Source of the DNA: a virus
IMG/VR virus record: IMGVR_UViG_3300036761_003779
Location: 41,879-105,878 of that record
Length of the DNA: 64,000 nt
Direction: 5' to 3' (one strand)
Part shown: positions 50,093 through 56,940 of the stretch, one piece after another
Layout: the number at the start of each line of letters is the position of its first letter
Numbering within the stretch: the stretch's first letter is position 1
The notes under the pieces: model-generated
Seen by the model: only the letters and a program-made list of their open reading frames with translations
The model's database searches: none
What the model was told of the DNA's origin: nothing
Program-made: the position numbers and the translations under genes

Positions 50093-51630
50093 CGTACACC
50101 TCCTGCGGTGATGGAGATCCCGGCGCGCAGCCGCCGCGTCCGGGGTCCCCCGAAAAGTCCGACCTTCCGCTTCCGCGTCTTCCGTGCCCGGACCACGCAG
50201 CCCAGCGTCACCGCCAGGTCAAGGGCGTCGAACAGATCGTCGTACCTCCCCTTGGGGAAGCCAACCAGTTGGTCCTCCAGGTCCGAGTGGAGGCTCCGCC
50301 GGTGGAAGATCCTCCCGGCCTCGTAGCGCGCGGCCAGCTTCCACGCGCGGGTCACCTTGTCCGTCAGCGTCACGATCGGGACGCAGCGGTCCCCGATGGT
50401 CTCCCCCAGCTCCCGGTACACGGCATGCAGGCGCGCCTTCTGGAAGGCGGTCGCCTCGATCCCGAACCGGATGGGGTCCCAGCGGTCGAAGATGTACTCC
50501 GCCCGCGCGATCTGCATGCCGTAGGGAATCTTGCCATGGTAGCGGTCCAGGACATAGACCCGGAGCCCATGTTGACTCTCGTTCTCCCGGTCGTCGACCC
50601 CGATGACCGCGTCCGCGTACTCATCCTGCTGCTCCTCCTCCGCGATCGCCAGATCGCACGCGCTCCAGACCTTGAGCTCAAGCCGCCGGACCAGGTCCTC
50701 CGGCTCCTCGTCGTACCAGATGAACATCTCGTCCTTGAAGATGTCCCCCTTCATCCGCTTGGTGCTCTGCTGCATCTGACTGTCGAAGTGGGCGGAGCCC
50801 ATGGAGATCCGGAGCGCCTTCAGATCCTCCGTCGGGAGCATCTCCTCCAGGACGGAGACCCCGTTCACGTCCGCCGCCCCGGTCTCCGGGTTCACCAGCG
50901 CCGGGACCTCGCAGACGTTCCCGGCGAACTTGGCGTCCTCCTCGATGGCGCGCCCGTAGACGTCCTCAGGGTGATAGCGCGTCCCGACGAGGTCCATCTC
51001 CCCCGGGGTCCCGTCCGCCCGGACCATCATCAGGGTCGGGACGAGCGTCTTGTAGAAGAAGGTGTGGATCCGCTCCCGCTCCCCGTCCGTCCGGGAGTTC
51101 TTCTCGTCCACAAGGTCGTCCGCCTTCACGTGGTCGAAGTGCTTGGAGGTGACCGGCCCGTCCGCGCCGGCGGCGAGCCAGGTCGGCTCCTTGAACTGCC
51201 GGGTCCGCGTCTTGACCGTGGCCTCCCCCGTCCCCCACTTCTCCCCGCGGAGGTCCCCGAACAGCTCGCAGAAGCGGTCCACCAGGAAGCAGCCCTGGAT
51301 CTCCGCCAGGATGTCCTTGGACTGATCCTTGACGCGGGAGCCAATGAGGATGCGGATGTTGGGCTCCACCAGCGGGAGGAGCACGGAGTCCACGACGGTC
51401 AGGATCGTCGACTTCCCGGAGCCCCGCGGCGCCAGGTAGATTCGCCACGGCCCGGGGAGGTTTCGCTTCGCCTGGATCAGAATCCAGTGGAAAGGCAGGA
51501 CGTCGTAGCCCAGGACCCGCGCCAGGACGTCCAGCCGCCGGTCCTCCCGGATGAGCTTCCGCTGAAGCTCCGCCTTTGACTCGGCGATCTTGTCCAGTTC
51601 CTTCCGGATCTCATCGGCGGTCGGGATCAT
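50089..51630 (-). CDS. terL: Large terminase subunit (513 aa)
   Basis: Walker A (APRGSGKST, residues 67-75) and a Walker B-like acid cluster (HVKADDLVDE, about residues 165-175) define the packaging ATPase. The nuclease half has VWSACDLAIAEEEQQDEYAD near residue 325 and the acid-containing GRYDDLFDALDLA near residue 480, matching the RNase H-like fold that cuts concatemers. The length is typical. The gene starts 104 nt from the divergent plus-strand gene and begins the long late minus-strand transcript unit. Confidence 0.92.
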   Translation of the reverse strand: MIPTADEIRKELDKIAESKAELQRKLIREDRRLDVLARVLGYDVLPFHWILIQAKRNLPGPWRIYLAPRGSGKSTILTVVDSVLLPLVEPNIRILIGSRVKDQSKDILAEIQGCFLVDRFCELFGDLRGEKWGTGEATVKTRTRQFKEPTWLAAGADGPVTSKHFDHVKADDLVDEKNSRTDGERERIHTFFYKTLVPTLMMVRADGTPGEMDLVGTRYHPEDVYGRAIEEDAKFAGNVCEVPALVNPETGAADVNGVSVLEEMLPTEDLKALRISMGSAHFDSQMQQSTKRMKGDIFKDEMFIWYDEEPEDLVRRLELKVWSACDLAIAEEEQQDEYADAVIGVDDRENESQHGLRVYVLDRYHGKIPYGMQIARAEYIFDRWDPIRFGIEATAFQKARLHAVYRELGETIGDRCVPIVTLTDKVTRAWKLAARYEAGRIFHRRSLHSDLEDQLVGFPKGRYDDLFDALDLAVTLGCVVRARKTRKRKVGLFGGPRTRRLRAGISITAGGVR

Positions 51631-51689
51631 GCGGTAAAGGTGTACACCGGGTCCGGTGGCGGTCCCACTCCAATGAGCGCATCTACCGC

Positions 51690-51717
51690 TAGACCCGGGC
51701 GCCCCCGCTGTTAAGAT
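51690..51717 (+). promoter_or_regulatory. Candidate promoter for the plus-strand gene
   Basis: TAAGAT (51712-51717) fits a -10 box. TAGACC 16 nt before it is a weak -35. Transcription would begin near 51724, at the AGGAGG site that precedes ATG 51735. The 104-bp region 51631-51734 separates divergent terminase genes and also contains a GTGTACAC palindrome nearer the large-terminase start. Confidence 0.4.
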
Positions 51718-51734
51718 GGGGTCAGGAGGCCAGG

Positions 51735-52508
51735 ATGAGCAGCAACACAGCCAAGCTCCAGGACGTCCTGGAGGGGAGGACCGGGAACCGCGCCCGGACC
51801 CTCCGGGTGGCCCGGGAGGGTCTGCCGCACCTCAACGCGCAGGGGACGAACGGCGTGGACAACCTCCAGGCGCTGAACAAGCGCCGGCGGGACGTCGTCC
51901 AGTACCGCGCCTGCGTGGCGCTCGGGTGGGCCCGGGAGCAGATCCTGGAGGAGACCGACTGGCCGCTCCAGCGCCTCATGGCCGTGGAGCAAATCGTCCG
52001 GGAGGAGGACCGCCGGATCTGGGGGCAGGTGGACCCGGTGGCCGTCTTCGCGGAGTACCGCGAGCAGCAGCTCCTCTGCGCCAAGGAGCTGGAGGACCTG
52101 GCGACCTCCTTCCGGGACTCCCGGCAGTTCTCCGCGCTGGTCGGCGCGGTCAAGGCCCGGTCGGACCTCCTGGACAAGATCATCAAGGTGGGCCAGGAGC
52201 TGGGGCTCATCAAGCGAGCGGCCCGGGAGATCAGCGTCCACGGAGCCGTGGACGTCCGCTCCCTCTCCGTCTCGGAGCTGCGCGTCCACCTGGAGAAGGA
52301 GGTCTCCGGCCTCCGGAAACTCCTGGCGCCGCCGCCCGACGTCTCCGGCGCCCCCGGCGTCGTCCTCCGGCGCGTCCTGACCGGCCGCAGTCAGGAGGTG
52401 GGCGGAAACATCGCGAATGAGGCACCCCCGACAGCCCAGGAGCCCGCCAACCCGGCCCCCCGGGCGTCCGGGCCTCGGGTCAAGCGCCTCGCGCCGGACG
52501 AGCCCTAG
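51735..52508 (+). CDS. Candidate small terminase subunit (257 aa), only plus-strand gene
   Basis: ATG 51735 follows AGGAGG. Residues 45-90 (LNKRRRDVVQYRACVALGWA, REQILEETDWPLQRLMAVEQI) have a helix-turn-helix pattern. They are followed by a long helix for oligomerisation (EQQLLCAKELEDLATSFRDS ... VKARSDLLDKIIKVGQELGL) and a disordered C-terminal tail. This layout, with its place beside the large terminase, fits a small terminase that recognises DNA for packaging. The last 29 nt overlap the end of a convergent minus-strand gene. Family membership is inferred, not recognised. Confidence 0.6.
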   Translation: MSSNTAKLQDVLEGRTGNRARTLRVAREGLPHLNAQGTNGVDNLQALNKRRRDVVQYRACVALGWAREQILEETDWPLQRLMAVEQIVREEDRRIWGQVDPVAVFAEYREQQLLCAKELEDLATSFRDSRQFSALVGAVKARSDLLDKIIKVGQELGLIKRAAREISVHGAVDVRSLSVSELRVHLEKEVSGLRKLLAPPPDVSGAPGVVLRRVLTGRSQEVGGNIANEAPPTAQEPANPAPRASGPRVKRLAPDEP

Positions 52509-52680
52509 CGCGCTCCAGGCGCTGCTCCCACCTTCTCTCACACGCCTCGCACCGCTCCGTCGCCGGCCGGCAGTCCCGGGCGCAGCCCGGACAGAGCCAG
52601 ACGTCGTGCCCGCAGCGCGCGCGGACCCTCCGCGCCTCCGCGCCGCACATCTCGCAGGCGACCCGCTTCACCGCCGCCAC
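52480..52680 (-). CDS. Small zinc-ribbon protein (66 aa)
   Basis: GTG 52680 follows GGAGG; the N-terminus is short. The sequence contains CEMCGAEARRVRARCGHDVW and LCPGCARDCRPATERCEACE, several CxxC pairs suited to two zinc sites. A basic tail follows. It overlaps the convergent small-terminase gene. A DNA- or RNA-binding adaptor role is possible; no family is named. Confidence 0.55.
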   Translation of the reverse strand: MAAVKRVACEMCGAEARRVRARCGHDVWLCPGCARDCRPATERCEACERRWEQRLERARARPARGA

Positions 52681-52892
52681 CACCCCTCCGGCGCGTCCGG
52701 GAGCAGGTCCACGTAGCGCGCCGCGGTCCGCCAGATCCGCCGGCATCCAGCGCAGCGGACCGCGGAGAACCGGCTCGGGGTCCGGCGATAGCCGGCAAAG
52801 GCGGAGTGGTTGCAGCGCCGCTGAGTGACCTCCCAGCGCCGCTCCGCCGGGGGCTTCCGGCTCTCCGGGCAGGTGCAGACGTTCCCGCTCAC
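52668..52892 (-). CDS. Small cysteine/histidine-rich protein (74 aa)
   Basis: GTG 52892 overlaps the upstream stop (GTGA). It includes CTCPE, RRCNHSAFAGYRRTPSRF and RCAGCRRIW, i.e. a CxC, a CxH and a CxxC, enough for a zinc site. It is basic (pI high by composition), so it may bind nucleic acid. Confidence 0.5.
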   Translation of the reverse strand: MSGNVCTCPESRKPPAERRWEVTQRRCNHSAFAGYRRTPSRFSAVRCAGCRRIWRTAARYVDLLPDAPEGWWRR

Positions 52893-53137
52893 TGGAGCGC
52901 CCTCACGACGAGCCGCCCGACCGGGGTGAAGGCGGTCCAGCGGACGGTCGTGACCATCGAGAAGCCCGCGTCCGCCATCACGCGGTCCCGGGAGCGGACC
53001 GCGTTCATGGCATCGGCGGCCGACGGGTGGCGCTCCTCCGAGCCCGGGTCCCAGCGGAGGACCCACTCGGAGCCGTCGCGCGCCTCCTCGATCTCGACGG
53101 TCGACGCGCGGAAGTTCCCGCGATCTCGGTACGGCAT
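52889..53137 (-). CDS. Small protein of unknown function (82 aa)
   Basis: ATG 53137 is preceded by GGAGGAGG. The sequence reads PYRDRGNFRASTVEIEEARD ... MADAGFSMVTTVRWTAFTPV and has a beta-helix-beta appearance, soluble, no motif. It lies in the block of small early-looking genes. Confidence 0.55.
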   Translation of the reverse strand: MPYRDRGNFRASTVEIEEARDGSEWVLRWDPGSEERHPSAADAMNAVRSRDRVMADAGFSMVTTVRWTAFTPVGRLVVRALQ

Positions 53138-53138
53138 C

Positions 53139-53447
53139 TCAGTCCTCCTCCCCGGCATGCCAACGCCTGGGAACGTAGCGCGGGACCACCTCCTCCTGAA
53201 GCTCCACGCAGCCCCTCCAGTTCAGGGCGGCCAGGAGGAGCGCCCGCCGCGGGAGGTCCCGGAAGACCACCCGCTCGATCTCGAAGTCCTCCCCGTAGCG
53301 GTGCCCCGCCAGCCGCGGACTCACCCGGATCAGCTCCGCGCGCCGGCGCCGCGCCGCCCCGAGGGAGCCGAACCACTCGTCGTGGTCCTCCCCCTCCCCC
53401 TGACTCTCGTCCGCGCAGATGCCCAGGCGGTAGAGGGTAACTCCCAT
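53139..53447 (-). CDS. Small protein of unknown function (102 aa)
   Basis: ATG 53447 has CGGAGGG upstream and overlaps a stop. The product (GVTLYRLGICADESQGEGED ... RRRAELIRVSPRLAGHRYGE) resembles small phage proteins with a beta-alpha-beta unit. An acidic linker and basic helix occur. No family recognised. Confidence 0.55.
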   Translation of the reverse strand: MGVTLYRLGICADESQGEGEDHDEWFGSLGAARRRRAELIRVSPRLAGHRYGEDFEIERVVFRDLPRRALLLAALNWRGCVELQEEVVPRYVPRRWHAGEED

Positions 53448-53449
53448 CC

Positions 53450-53704
53450 TCAGCCCTCCGTCCCGTACACGTCGGCGGCCGCCTCCGCCTCCTCCGCGTC
53501 GAAGTGCCGCCCGCAGGCGCGGCAGCAGTACATGAGCTGGAAGCCCGACTCCCCGTTGTCCTCGTGCGGCCCGCGGTCCCCGCACTCCGGGCAGGTGACC
53601 AGATTCTCCCCGCGCGCCTTCAGCTCCGCCGCCAGCCGCGTCAGGCCCGCCTGGTCCCCCGCCAGGAGGAGGTCCACCGCCATCTGATCCGCCGTCCGCG
53701 CCAT
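53450..53704 (-). CDS. Small zinc-ribbon protein (84 aa)
   Basis: An N-terminal helix (ARTADQMAVDLLLAGDQAGL) is followed by CPECGDRGPHEDNGESGFQL and YCCRACGRHF: a CxxC...CxxC zinc ribbon. The C-terminus is acidic. It overlaps the next gene by 1 nt. It may regulate transcription or bind DNA ends. Confidence 0.55.
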   Translation of the reverse strand: MARTADQMAVDLLLAGDQAGLTRLAAELKARGENLVTCPECGDRGPHEDNGESGFQLMYCCRACGRHFDAEEAEAAADVYGTEG

Positions 53705-53916
53705 CAGAGCACCTCCCCGTCCTGCGCGTCCTCGAGCGCCGCGCGATAGCCGCGGAGCCAGTTCGGCTCGTCCTTCGCGAGGCGGACCAGCGCCGCCACG
53801 TTCCGCGCCATCCAGGCGTAGCCGTTCCGCGCCAGGTCCGAGCGCCCCACCGCCAGCCCCGCCTGGAATTTCCGAACCGCCTTCTCGCTCTTCATCTTGC
53901 TCTCCGTCGTTTGCAT
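53704..53916 (-). CDS. Small protein from a leaderless transcript (70 aa)
   Basis: ATG 53916 has no ribosome-binding site; a -10 box ends 6 nt upstream, so mRNA should begin at or within 1-2 nt of the start codon. The sequence is basic and helical (KMKSEKAVRKFQAGLAVGRS ... NGYAWMARNVAALVRLAKDE). First gene of the small zinc-ribbon cluster; function unknown. Confidence 0.6.
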   Translation of the reverse strand: MQTTESKMKSEKAVRKFQAGLAVGRSDLARNGYAWMARNVAALVRLAKDEPNWLRGYRAALEDAQDGEVL

Positions 53917-53922
53917 ACCCTC

Positions 53923-53950
53923 ATCTTAGCACATGGAAAGAATCTGTCCA
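53923..53950 (-). promoter_or_regulatory. Promoter for leaderless gene at 53916
   Basis: -35 TGGACA (53945-53950), 16-bp spacer, -10 TAAGAT (53923-53928), then 6 nt to ATG. The -35 overlaps the inverted repeat TCTGTC-TG-GACAGA, a likely operator. Confidence 0.65.
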
Positions 53951-54026
53951 GACAGAAAATGAGCGCGGTCGAAGAAAAGAGGAGGGAGCGGCCGGGTCGG
54001 AGGCGGAGCCTCCCGAGTGCGCCGGG

Positions 54027-54275
54027 TCAGTCGGGTCGGAGGACCTTCTCGCGGGGGAGGCGCCGGACCTCCCCGGAGCGGCCCACCGCCGACCTTCGGT
54101 AGCTCCTGGGGAACCAGGCGAGGGCGTCCGCCTCCCGGATCACCCAGAAGCGGCCGACGCGGAGGGCGGGGAGCCGCCCCTCGGCGACCGCCGCGTGGAC
54201 CGCCGGCCGGGTGACGCCGCGGAGCGCGGCGACCTCCGGGACGGAGAGGAGTCGGTTGCCTTGGGTCGCGTCCAT
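54027..54275 (-). CDS. Excisionase-type helix-turn-helix protein (82 aa), leaderless
   Basis: Residues 7-60 (NRLLSVPEVAALRGVTRPAV, HAAVAEGRLPALRVGRFWVI, READALAW) match the small helix-turn-helix fold of excisionase/MerR-like DNA-binding domains (S..E.A..L.V....V...+..G.+P....GR.W.+). The basic C-terminus may extend DNA contact. ATG 54275 has no ribosome site and lies 6 nt after a -10 box. Likely a transcription regulator; its own promoter region contains a palindrome that it could bind. Confidence 0.75.
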   Translation of the reverse strand: MDATQGNRLLSVPEVAALRGVTRPAVHAAVAEGRLPALRVGRFWVIREADALAWFPRSYRRSAVGRSGEVRRLPREKVLRPD

Positions 54276-54281
54276 GCCTAC

Positions 54282-54310
54282 AGGGTAGCTCGACCCGCTG
54301 GGTCTGTCCA
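54282..54310 (-). promoter_or_regulatory. Promoter for leaderless HTH gene
   Basis: -35 TGGACA (54305-54310), 17-bp spacer, -10 TACCCT (54282-54287), 6 nt to ATG 54275. Same geometry as two other promoters in the window. Confidence 0.6.
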
Positions 54311-54314
54311 GATG

Positions 54315-54328
54315 TTTCCGCACGGAAA
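54315..54328. promoter_or_regulatory. Palindromic operator candidate 1
   Basis: TTTCCG-CA-CGGAAA, perfect 6-bp arms, immediately upstream of the -35 box of the HTH gene. A nearly identical site preceded by GATG (plus strand) occurs at 55091, before the Myb-like gene. The shared core is GATGTTTCC-N4-GGAAA. Confidence 0.5.
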
Positions 54329-54332
54329 GAAC

Positions 54333-55049
54333 TCAGGGCACGCGCGGGAGCAGCCGGAGGACCACCCCCCCGATCCGGACCTCCCCGCCCGCGAACCCGG
54401 GCGCGGTCGCCAGGTCCCCGAGCGCGCGGAGGACCTCGGCGGAGACCTCCACCGCGCCCGGAGCCGGGACCGGGACCGCGCGCTCGCCGAGCGGGTGCAG
54501 CGCAAGGACCGCCTCGACCGCCGGCCCAAGCGGGTCCAGCGGCAGGTCAGAGTGGAGGAGGCCGACGAGGCCCGCGACGTGCGCCGCGTTCTTCTCCGCC
54601 GCGCCGCCGCGGGTCGTCAGGCTCCGCCGGACCGCGGCCACCGCGCCGGGGGAGCGGAGCGGGAAGCCGGCACGCCGGACCGCCTCCGCCAGCCGCCCGG
54701 CGGGCAGCCCCGGGTCCCGGCGGACGACCCGGAGGAGCGCCGCCACCTCCGCGCCGGTCCAGTGCGTGCGGTCCGCGGCGTTCACCCGGACCCGCGGGGT
54801 CCGGCGGACCCCGGCCAGGACCTCGGGGGCGGACGCCCCGAGGAGCCCGCGGAGGACCTCCGCCCGGCGGTGCCGGGAGCCCGCGGAGGAGGTCAGGACC
54901 CAGACGGTCTCGACGACCGCCTTCCCGCTCCGCCGGGGGTAGCCCGCCCGGGCAAGCCGCTCCGCAAGCTCCTCCCCCGCAAGGCCACGCGGGAGGGCAA
55001 GGAGGGCGTCGAGTTCTGACCGGGTCCAGCGCGTCGAAGTGGATGACAT
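54333..55049 (-). CDS. Protein with two Myb/SANT-like repeats (238 aa)
   Basis: ATG 55049 has GGAGG upstream. Two related N-terminal units are seen: STRWTRSELDALLALPRGLA...AGYPRRSGKAVVETV (residues 5-50) and RTHWTGAEVAALLRVVRRDP...AGFPLRSPGAVAAV (about 92-140). Each has a leading W, a central helix and an RS..AV helix, the pattern of Myb/SANT-like DNA-binding repeats. The C-terminal 90 residues are Leu/Pro-rich with no motif. It probably binds DNA; its position next to the large non-coding block suggests replication initiation or regulation. Confidence 0.6.
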   Translation of the reverse strand: MSSTSTRWTRSELDALLALPRGLAGEELAERLARAGYPRRSGKAVVETVWVLTSSAGSRHRRAEVLRGLLGASAPEVLAGVRRTPRVRVNAADRTHWTGAEVAALLRVVRRDPGLPAGRLAEAVRRAGFPLRSPGAVAAVRRSLTTRGGAAEKNAAHVAGLVGLLHSDLPLDPLGPAVEAVLALHPLGERAVPVPAPGAVEVSAEVLRALGDLATAPGFAGGEVRIGGVVLRLLPRVP

Positions 55050-55090
55050 CTCCCTCACCTCCGGGTAGGGTTAGGCCGGGTGAGCGGATG

Positions 55091-55104
55091 TTTCCCCGCG
55101 GAAA
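55091..55104. promoter_or_regulatory. Palindromic operator candidate 2
   Basis: TTTCC-CCGC-GGAAA, with the same GATG flank as the site at 54315. It is 40 bp upstream of ATG 55049 and could serve the same regulator. Confidence 0.45.
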
Positions 55105-55215
55105 TGAGCCGGGAGCCGGCGGGGTGCCGCACCCCCTGCGGACTAGCCCCCCTGCGCCGCGCCCTGCCATGCCCGCCCGGCCCGGCCGCACCCCCCATGC
55201 GCCCATGTAGGCAGG

Positions 55216-55239
55216 ACCCCCACAGAGACCCCCAGAGAG
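55216..55239. repeat. Tandem 12-bp repeat
   Basis: ACCCCCACAGAG is followed directly by ACCCCCAGAGAG (11 of 12 identical). An iteron-like arrangement within the non-coding block. Confidence 0.5.
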
Positions 55240-55360
55240 CGCCTCCCCTCCCGCCCGCGGCGGGGCGGGGCGGCCCGGGCGGGGAGCTCCGCGGGAGCGC
55301 GCGCCCTGCCCTCCCCTCCCGCGACGGGGGCGGAGGGCGGCCGCCCGGCCTCCCGCCCGG

Positions 55361-55380
55361 ACAGACCCCAGAGGGTCTGT
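55361..55380. repeat. Perfect 8-bp hairpin
   Basis: ACAGACCC-CAGA-GGGTCTGT, a stable stem with a tetraloop. No T-run follows on either strand, so it is not a typical terminator. Confidence 0.55.
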
Positions 55381-55406
55381 CTGCGGAGGACACGAGCGCC
55401 TGCCGC

Positions 55407-55472
55407 CCTACATGTAGGTCTGGGGTTCCCTAGGCGCACACATGTATGCGTGGCGCAGCGCGCCTGGCGCGC
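55407..55472. repeat. Cluster of palindromes
   Basis: CCTACATGTAGG (55407-55418) is a perfect 12-bp palindrome. GCGCGCC-T-GGCGCGC (55458-55472) is a perfect 7-bp inverted repeat. A related ACATGTATGCG lies between them. They sit just beyond the end of the 276-aa gene. Confidence 0.5.
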
Positions 55473-55487
55473 AGGGCGCTGAGTAGG

Positions 55488-56318
55488 CTACATCGCCAGG
55501 CCCCCGCCCGCCTGGCGCCCGCCTCCTCCCCTCCCCTTCCCCCCGCCTCGACCCGGCTTGACCGAGGCAATTGGTTTCGATTCCAACCGATTCTTGGCCC
55601 CGGTCCCGCCCCGTTCCCCCTCCTCCGCCCCGACGCCCCGCGAGGCCGGGTCCGCCAGCTCCGCCTCCAGCCGCCTCATTGCCTCCCCCAGGTCCTGGGG
55701 CGGGAGCGGGGAGCCCAGCTCCCCCAGCGCGTTCCCGTGCATGGCCAGCCCGTTCACGACCTGCCCCGCCCTGGTCAGGTAGGAGACGTCGGGGTCCGGG
55801 CAGGCGGCCGCGTCCCGGGCGCCCGTGGTCCGCCTCCCGCCCCCGGGGAGCGCCTCCGCCCTCCGGAGGATCTTGGCCGCCTCCGAGGTCACGCGGTAGC
55901 GGCCCAGGGGCCTCCCCGCGACGCGGTCGACCCTGGGTTCCCCGCGCGCGCCGAGCCTGGGCTCCCAGACCGGGTCCGGGTCCGCGAGGGCGAAGACCGT
56001 CCCCTCCCGCCCGCCGCGGTTCCACTTGAAGAGTGGCGGCGGCCTCCCCCACGTGGACGCCTCCCAGAGCGGGATGACCAGGCGCTCGAGGGTCTCCGCG
56101 TTCACGAGCGGGAAGCGCGCGCGGAGCCCGGCGTCCGCCCAGAGCCGCCGGAGGAGGGCGTGCGTGACGCCCGCCGTGACGTGCTCCAGGAGGGCGGTCA
56201 CGAGGCGCCGCAGCTCGGCGGCGGCCGCCGGGTTGTCCGCGTCCCGCAGGGCGCCGAGGGCGTCCCGCCGCGCGTCCCGCGCCTCCCGGTCCGTGGTCCT
56301 GTAGGGGTTCACGCTCAT
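55488..56318 (-). CDS. Protein of unknown function, early-type region (276 aa)
   Basis: ATG 56318 has AGGAGGAAG upstream. The protein is hydrophilic: an N-terminal basic helix (YRTTDREARDARRDALGALR), a helical part with LLEHVTAGVTHALLRRLWAD, then LFKWNRGGREGTVFALADPD and a Gly/Arg-rich tail. The middle (RPLGRYRVTSEAAKILRRAE) could be a winged-helix unit. The arrangement suggests a replication or DNA-binding protein next to the non-coding block; no family is recognised. Confidence 0.6.
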   Translation of the reverse strand: MSVNPYRTTDREARDARRDALGALRDADNPAAAAELRRLVTALLEHVTAGVTHALLRRLWADAGLRARFPLVNAETLERLVIPLWEASTWGRPPPLFKWNRGGREGTVFALADPDPVWEPRLGARGEPRVDRVAGRPLGRYRVTSEAAKILRRAEALPGGGRRTTGARDAAACPDPDVSYLTRAGQVVNGLAMHGNALGELGSPLPPQDLGEAMRRLEAELADPASRGVGAEEGERGGTGAKNRLESKPIASVKPGRGGGKGRGGGGRQAGGGLAM

Positions 56319-56518
56319 CTTCCTCCCTCCTCCTCCCGCTTCCGGCGGGCAGCGGGGCAGCGCAGGCAGCGCTCGTAGAGGCTCATCACGTCCAGCCCGG
56401 GCTCGACGCCCGCCGGGCAGGGCTCCCGGACGAGGTACTCCTGACCCTGGCCGCCCGAGACGAGGAGCCGGGCGCCGCAGTGGAAGACCGCTCGGCCGTC
56501 CCAGACGTGCTTGCCCAT
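56315..56518 (-). CDS. Small protein of unknown function (67 aa)
   Basis: ATG 56518 overlaps the next start (ATGA). The product (GKHVWDGRAVFHCGARLLVS ... CLRCPAARRKREEEGGR) includes CLRCP and an isolated Cys/His pair, then a charged tail. Small zinc site possible. Confidence 0.5.
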   Translation of the reverse strand: MGKHVWDGRAVFHCGARLLVSGGQGQEYLVREPCPAGVEPGLDVMSLYERCLRCPAARRKREEEGGR

Positions 56519-56542
56519 GCCTCGCCCTAGTCGAGCCTGAGC

Positions 56543-56776
56543 TCAGTTCGGGGGTGCGCCGGTCGGCGCGAGGTTGAAGGCGTCCGTCACGACCGGGGAG
56601 CCGTCCGGCATGACGCCCGCGAGGACGCGCCCGCTCGGGACGCCCGCGAGCCGGAGGACCGCGGCGCAGTGCCCGCAGGCGGGGAGGAAGCCGGGCGGCC
56701 CGACGAAGACGGCGCAGGGGGCTCCGTGGAGGTGGAAGGCCCGCCCGCAGACGGGGCAAGGAGCAGGACAATCGTC
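56543..56776 (-). CDS. Zinc-ribbon coding segment in -1 frame of its neighbour
   Basis: From about 56776 the minus-strand frame reads DDCPAPCPVCGRAFHLHGAP and later LPACGHCAAVLRLAG, a convincing zinc-ribbon protein ending NLAPTGAPPN. No start codon or ribosome site is found near its beginning. The upstream gene loses protein-like character at exactly this place, so the two frames probably belong to one product (-1 shift) or are separated by a sequencing or real indel. The coordinates give the convincing part only. Confidence 0.45.
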   Translation of the reverse strand, partial: DDCPAPCPVCGRAFHLHGAPCAVFVGPPGFLPACGHCAAVLRLAGVPSGRVLAGVMPDGSPVVTDAFNLAPTGAPPN

Positions 56777-56922
56777 AGGCAGTGGAACGCGCTGTCCGAC
56801 GACAGGCGGACCTCCGCCCGCCTTGGCTCCCAGCCGGGGTTTGCGCGCAGCCAGGCGGTCACGCGCTCCCCGAGCGCCTCCCGCTCCCGCGCCCTCGTTG
56901 CGCTGAAGACCCGCACGACCAT
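56587..56922 (-). CDS. Small phage protein, sporulation-protein-like fold; C-terminus doubtful (111 aa)
   Basis: ATG 56922 has GGAGG upstream. Residues 1-52 (VVRVFSATRAREREALGERV, TAWLRANPGWEPRRAEVRLS, SDSAFHCLTIV) look like small phage/Bacillus proteins of the Cse60-like kind. After about residue 52 the sequence turns into Ser/Pro/Arg-rich text typical of a wrong frame, while the -1 frame encodes a zinc ribbon. The reading beyond that point is therefore uncertain. Confidence 0.5.
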   Translation of the reverse strand: MVVRVFSATRAREREALGERVTAWLRANPGWEPRRAEVRLSSDSAFHCLTIVLLLAPSAGGPSTSTEPPAPSSSGRPASSPPAGTAPRSSGSRASRAGASSRASCRTAPRS

Positions 56923-56940
56923 TGCCCGCCTCCTTCCTCT

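Larger units (their letters stand above)
55105..55487. other. Non-coding block; candidate origin or regulatory region
   Basis: No credible gene is seen for 55050-55487, in a genome otherwise packed. It holds a tandem 12-bp repeat, an 8-bp-stem hairpin, a 12-bp palindrome (CCTACATGTAGG), a 15-bp near-palindrome (GCGCGCC-T-GGCGCGC), CATGTAGG twice and runs of C or G. On the minus strand it separates the Myb-like gene from the 276-aa gene. Such clustered repeats are typical of replication origins, but no AT-rich unwinding element is evident; packaging or regulatory functions remain possible. Confidence 0.45.
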
